Shown piece after piece: positions 25,016-26,389 of a DNA stretch of 26,389 bases (position 1 is the first letter of the stretch; each line of letters opens with the position of its first letter). The stretch covers positions 1-26,389 of the forward strand of contig JAGLEB010000131.1 of assembly GCA_023145275.1 (NCBI GenBank), written 5' to 3'. The notes below the pieces were generated by a model. It was not told the origin of the DNA. It made no database searches and worked only from the letters and a program-made list of their open reading frames with translations. Position numbers and translations under genes: made by a program. The DNA comes from Flavobacteriales bacterium. Lineage in GTDB: Bacteria > Bacteroidota > Bacteroidia > Flavobacteriales > JADGDT01.

Positions 25016-25068
25016 TATTTAAAATACTATCTTTTAAAATGGTCTATTTTTCAGAAAGTACAGGAACT

Positions 25069-25544
25069 TTATTTCAATAATTTAGAATAATCTTCAGGCA
25101 ATTCAGCATCAATATCTCTTAAATACTTCTGTAAAGCAGATAAAGTTGACTGCCTGTAATTAATAAGAGATTATTTTGAGTTTCTAATACATTATTATTC
25201 TTTCTAAATTCCCTATAAGGTTTATATTGAATAATTCATCCTTTACCTCTAGAATATACTTTTTGATTTTTTAAATATTCTGATTCATTTTTTTGAACAA
25301 CATATGTGCCTTTTAATGGATATTCAATATTACCATCTGTATCAATTACATTGATAGGGTTATTGAAAGCGTACCTAAATGGGTTGAGTTCATAAAATAC
25401 TTCACTGGCATGATCCACCACAAACCACCTTCCCAAACTAGGATCATAGTGCCTAGCTCCATAGTCATACAAATTAGTATTTTGGCAGTTTACTCTCATA
25501 AATCCTTTAAAGCACCAATTTAAACTTTTAAATGTAATTTTATC
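25069..25544 (-). pseudogene. Decayed RHS tip (RHS core end plus remnant C-terminal region)
   Basis: Minus-strand remnant of an RHS-repeat protein end. The RHS-associated core signature is clear (LYDYGARHYDPSLGRW near 25475-25430, then NPFRYAFNNPINVIDTDG). It has no RHS repeats upstream: a stop at 25545-25547 closes the frame 15 codons before the only ATG (25497-25499), so the 5' part of the gene is missing. After the core a unique tail begins (NIEYPLKGTYVVQ). It meets an in-frame TGA at 25236-25238, then reads on as IIQYKPYREFRKNNNVLETQ. The sense then appears to shift frame near 25170 into QSTLSALQKYLRDIDAELPE, ending at TAA 25069-25071. This fits a displaced toxin tip undergoing decay. Confidence 0.65.
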
Positions 25545-25725
25545 TTAATACTTATTTCTAATTATAATTTTGACTTTTTAACGTTTAATATCTAATCGCT
25601 AAAAACAAAAATATTCTTAAAATATAGTCAAAAAAGAAGGTTTTTATAAAAGCCATAAAATCTGTTAAATACAGTGTTTACAGTGGATTTGACATTTAAA
25701 AGGCCGTGCTCAACAGTCGTACATA
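25545..25725. other. Intergenic, AT-rich, no gene seen
   Basis: No coding frame is supported. A short direct repeat ACAGTG-TTT-ACAGTG lies near 25670. No clear terminator was found for the minus-strand gene ending at 25726. Confidence 0.4.
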
Positions 25726-25962
25726 CTATAAATAGAACTTTATCATTCTATAAAATGAATATAAAAAGAATAATATTGATAGAATTAAACTAATATAAAT
25801 ACCAAGCTTGTATGCTTCATTTCTTTCTTTAAATTTAATCCTATTTTTTCCAACATCTAAATCTATAATATCTAAATAGAACCATAAAATAAGAATAACA
25901 CTTGCTAAAAAAGATATTAAAGGATGAGCCTCATACATTATATAGTCTAATAATTCATCCAT
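25726..25962 (-). CDS. Small two-helix membrane protein, candidate immunity protein
   Basis: The 78-residue protein has an acidic N-terminus (MDELLDYIMYEAH), a membrane helix (about 16-33), a charged middle (DVGKNRIKFKERNEAYK) and a second helix (about 53-76). I do not recognise a family. Its start is two bases after the stop of the upstream minus-strand gene, the tight spacing expected of a polymorphic toxin and its immunity partner, and an RHS remnant lies just downstream. A membrane location would suit protection against a membrane-acting toxin. The immunity role is inferred from position only. Confidence 0.4.
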   Translation of the reverse strand: MDELLDYIMYEAHPLISFLASVILILWFYLDIIDLDVGKNRIKFKERNEAYKLGIYISLILSILFFLYSFYRMIKFYL

Positions 25963-25964
25963 AA

Positions 25965-26389
25965 TTAGTTGATTTTATTAATCATATCTCCAATAATAAT
26001 GTTAAGAGCATCCGCATTTTGCTTTGTAGTAAATGGAATTCTATATAGCATAGGTCCATAGATATATCCTAAACCAATATTTCTTAATGTTTTAATTGCC
26101 CCATTTATATCTCCATTGGTTCCTCTAACTCCTGCTTCATAAACTCCACCAATTATATTAGCTCCCATAGTTCCAGTATAAAGCCCAGCAGAAATCTCTA
26201 AACCAGTTGGATTTCTTGTTTGCACAGCAGCAATACCACTCATAGTACCCATTATAAACATGTTGTTTGCCCATGAATACATATTTTTTGCAGGGCCTAA
26301 TTGACTTTGGATTTTACTCTCTTTATATTCAGATAATGTCATTCCAGAACTAGGTATGCTTAGTCCTACATTTTTTATCCAATCTTTAT
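25965..26389 (-). CDS. C-terminal part of a probable RHS/polymorphic toxin (5' end outside window)
   Basis: The frame is open from the right edge of the window to TAA at 25965-25967, about 141 residues. The internal ATG at 26340-26342 is probably not the start, because the frame continues upstream (DWIKNVGLSIPSSG). The visible part has glycine/alanine-rich hydrophobic stretches (NNMFIMGTMSGIAAVQ, SAGLYTGTMGANIIGGVYEA) and a C-terminal IPFTTKQNADALNIIIGDMI. No known toxin family is recognised. The call rests on context: same strand as the RHS remnant, and a tiny membrane protein immediately behind it. A different large protein is possible, since the RHS core is not visible. Confidence 0.38.
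   Translation of the reverse strand, partial: KDWIKNVGLSIPSSGMTLSEYKESKIQSQLGPAKNMYSWANNMFIMGTMSGIAAVQTRNPTGLEISAGLYTGTMGANIIGGVYEAGVRGTNGDINGAIKTLRNIGLGYIYGPMLYRIPFTTKQNADALNIIIGDMINKIN

Noticed and set aside
25016..25068. A terminator after AbiEii (AAAAT-GGTCT-ATTTT near 25036-25050)
   Set aside because: The stem is only five A-T pairs, too weak to support.
1..26389. CRISPR arrays, tRNA or rRNA genes
   Set aside because: No regularly spaced short repeats and no recognisable tRNA or rRNA sequence were found by eye on either strand.

Overview
The window looks like a chromosomal segment of a Bacteroidota bacterium, most likely near the Bacteroidales/Marinilabiliales. Several things point there: AT-rich DNA; weak or absent Shine-Dalgarno sequences; perfect TAnnTTTG -7 promoter boxes (1537-1544 on the minus strand, 1665-1672 on the plus strand); a Bacteroidota-type RseP; a patatin fused to a BamA-like barrel; a DUF4292 lipoprotein; an EnvC-like protein; and the order etfB-etfA-bifunctional nuclease-CNT nucleoside transporter. 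No rRNA, tRNA, CRISPR array or intact transposase was seen.

Layout. (1) 1-1515: an end of a dispersed repeat (46-115), a perfect intrinsic terminator, and rseP on the minus strand. (2) 1782-11101, plus strand: patatin/outer-membrane barrel, polysaccharide flippase, dut, sugar-phosphate nucleotidyltransferase, then a TPR protein, a DUF4292 lipoprotein and an EnvC-like degenerate LytM protein. This is a cell-envelope and nucleotide housekeeping block. (3) 11102-13540: a 572-base gap with hairpins, then etfB-etfA and a strong terminator. (4) 13556-15760: bifunctional nuclease and nucleoside transporter. (5) 15843-21088: a compact three-gene operon of HD phosphohydrolase, TonB-dependent receptor and TPR-coiled-coil-TM class III adenylate cyclase. 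It is a candidate ligand-sensing cAMP circuit and the most interesting non-mobile system here. (6) 21092-21871: a divergent TruA paralogue, convergent with the cyclase. (7) 22093-22938: a secreted or outer-membrane protein of unknown function.

From about 22956 the character changes to accessory DNA. A second, inverted copy of the repeat found at the left edge is followed by an AbiEi/AbiEii type IV toxin-antitoxin pair with palindromic candidate operators. After that comes a minus-strand RHS/polymorphic-toxin tail: a probable toxin C-terminus running off the right edge, a small two-helix candidate immunity protein, and a decayed RHS tip carrying an in-frame TGA and a frameshift. The two repeat copies face inward and bracket about 22.8 kb of core genes, which suggests they mark borders between core and accessory DNA.

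All function calls come from reading motifs in the translated sequence; no database search was run. The weakest calls are the toxin/immunity pair, the promoters other than the two perfect boxes named above, and the nature of the dispersed repeat.
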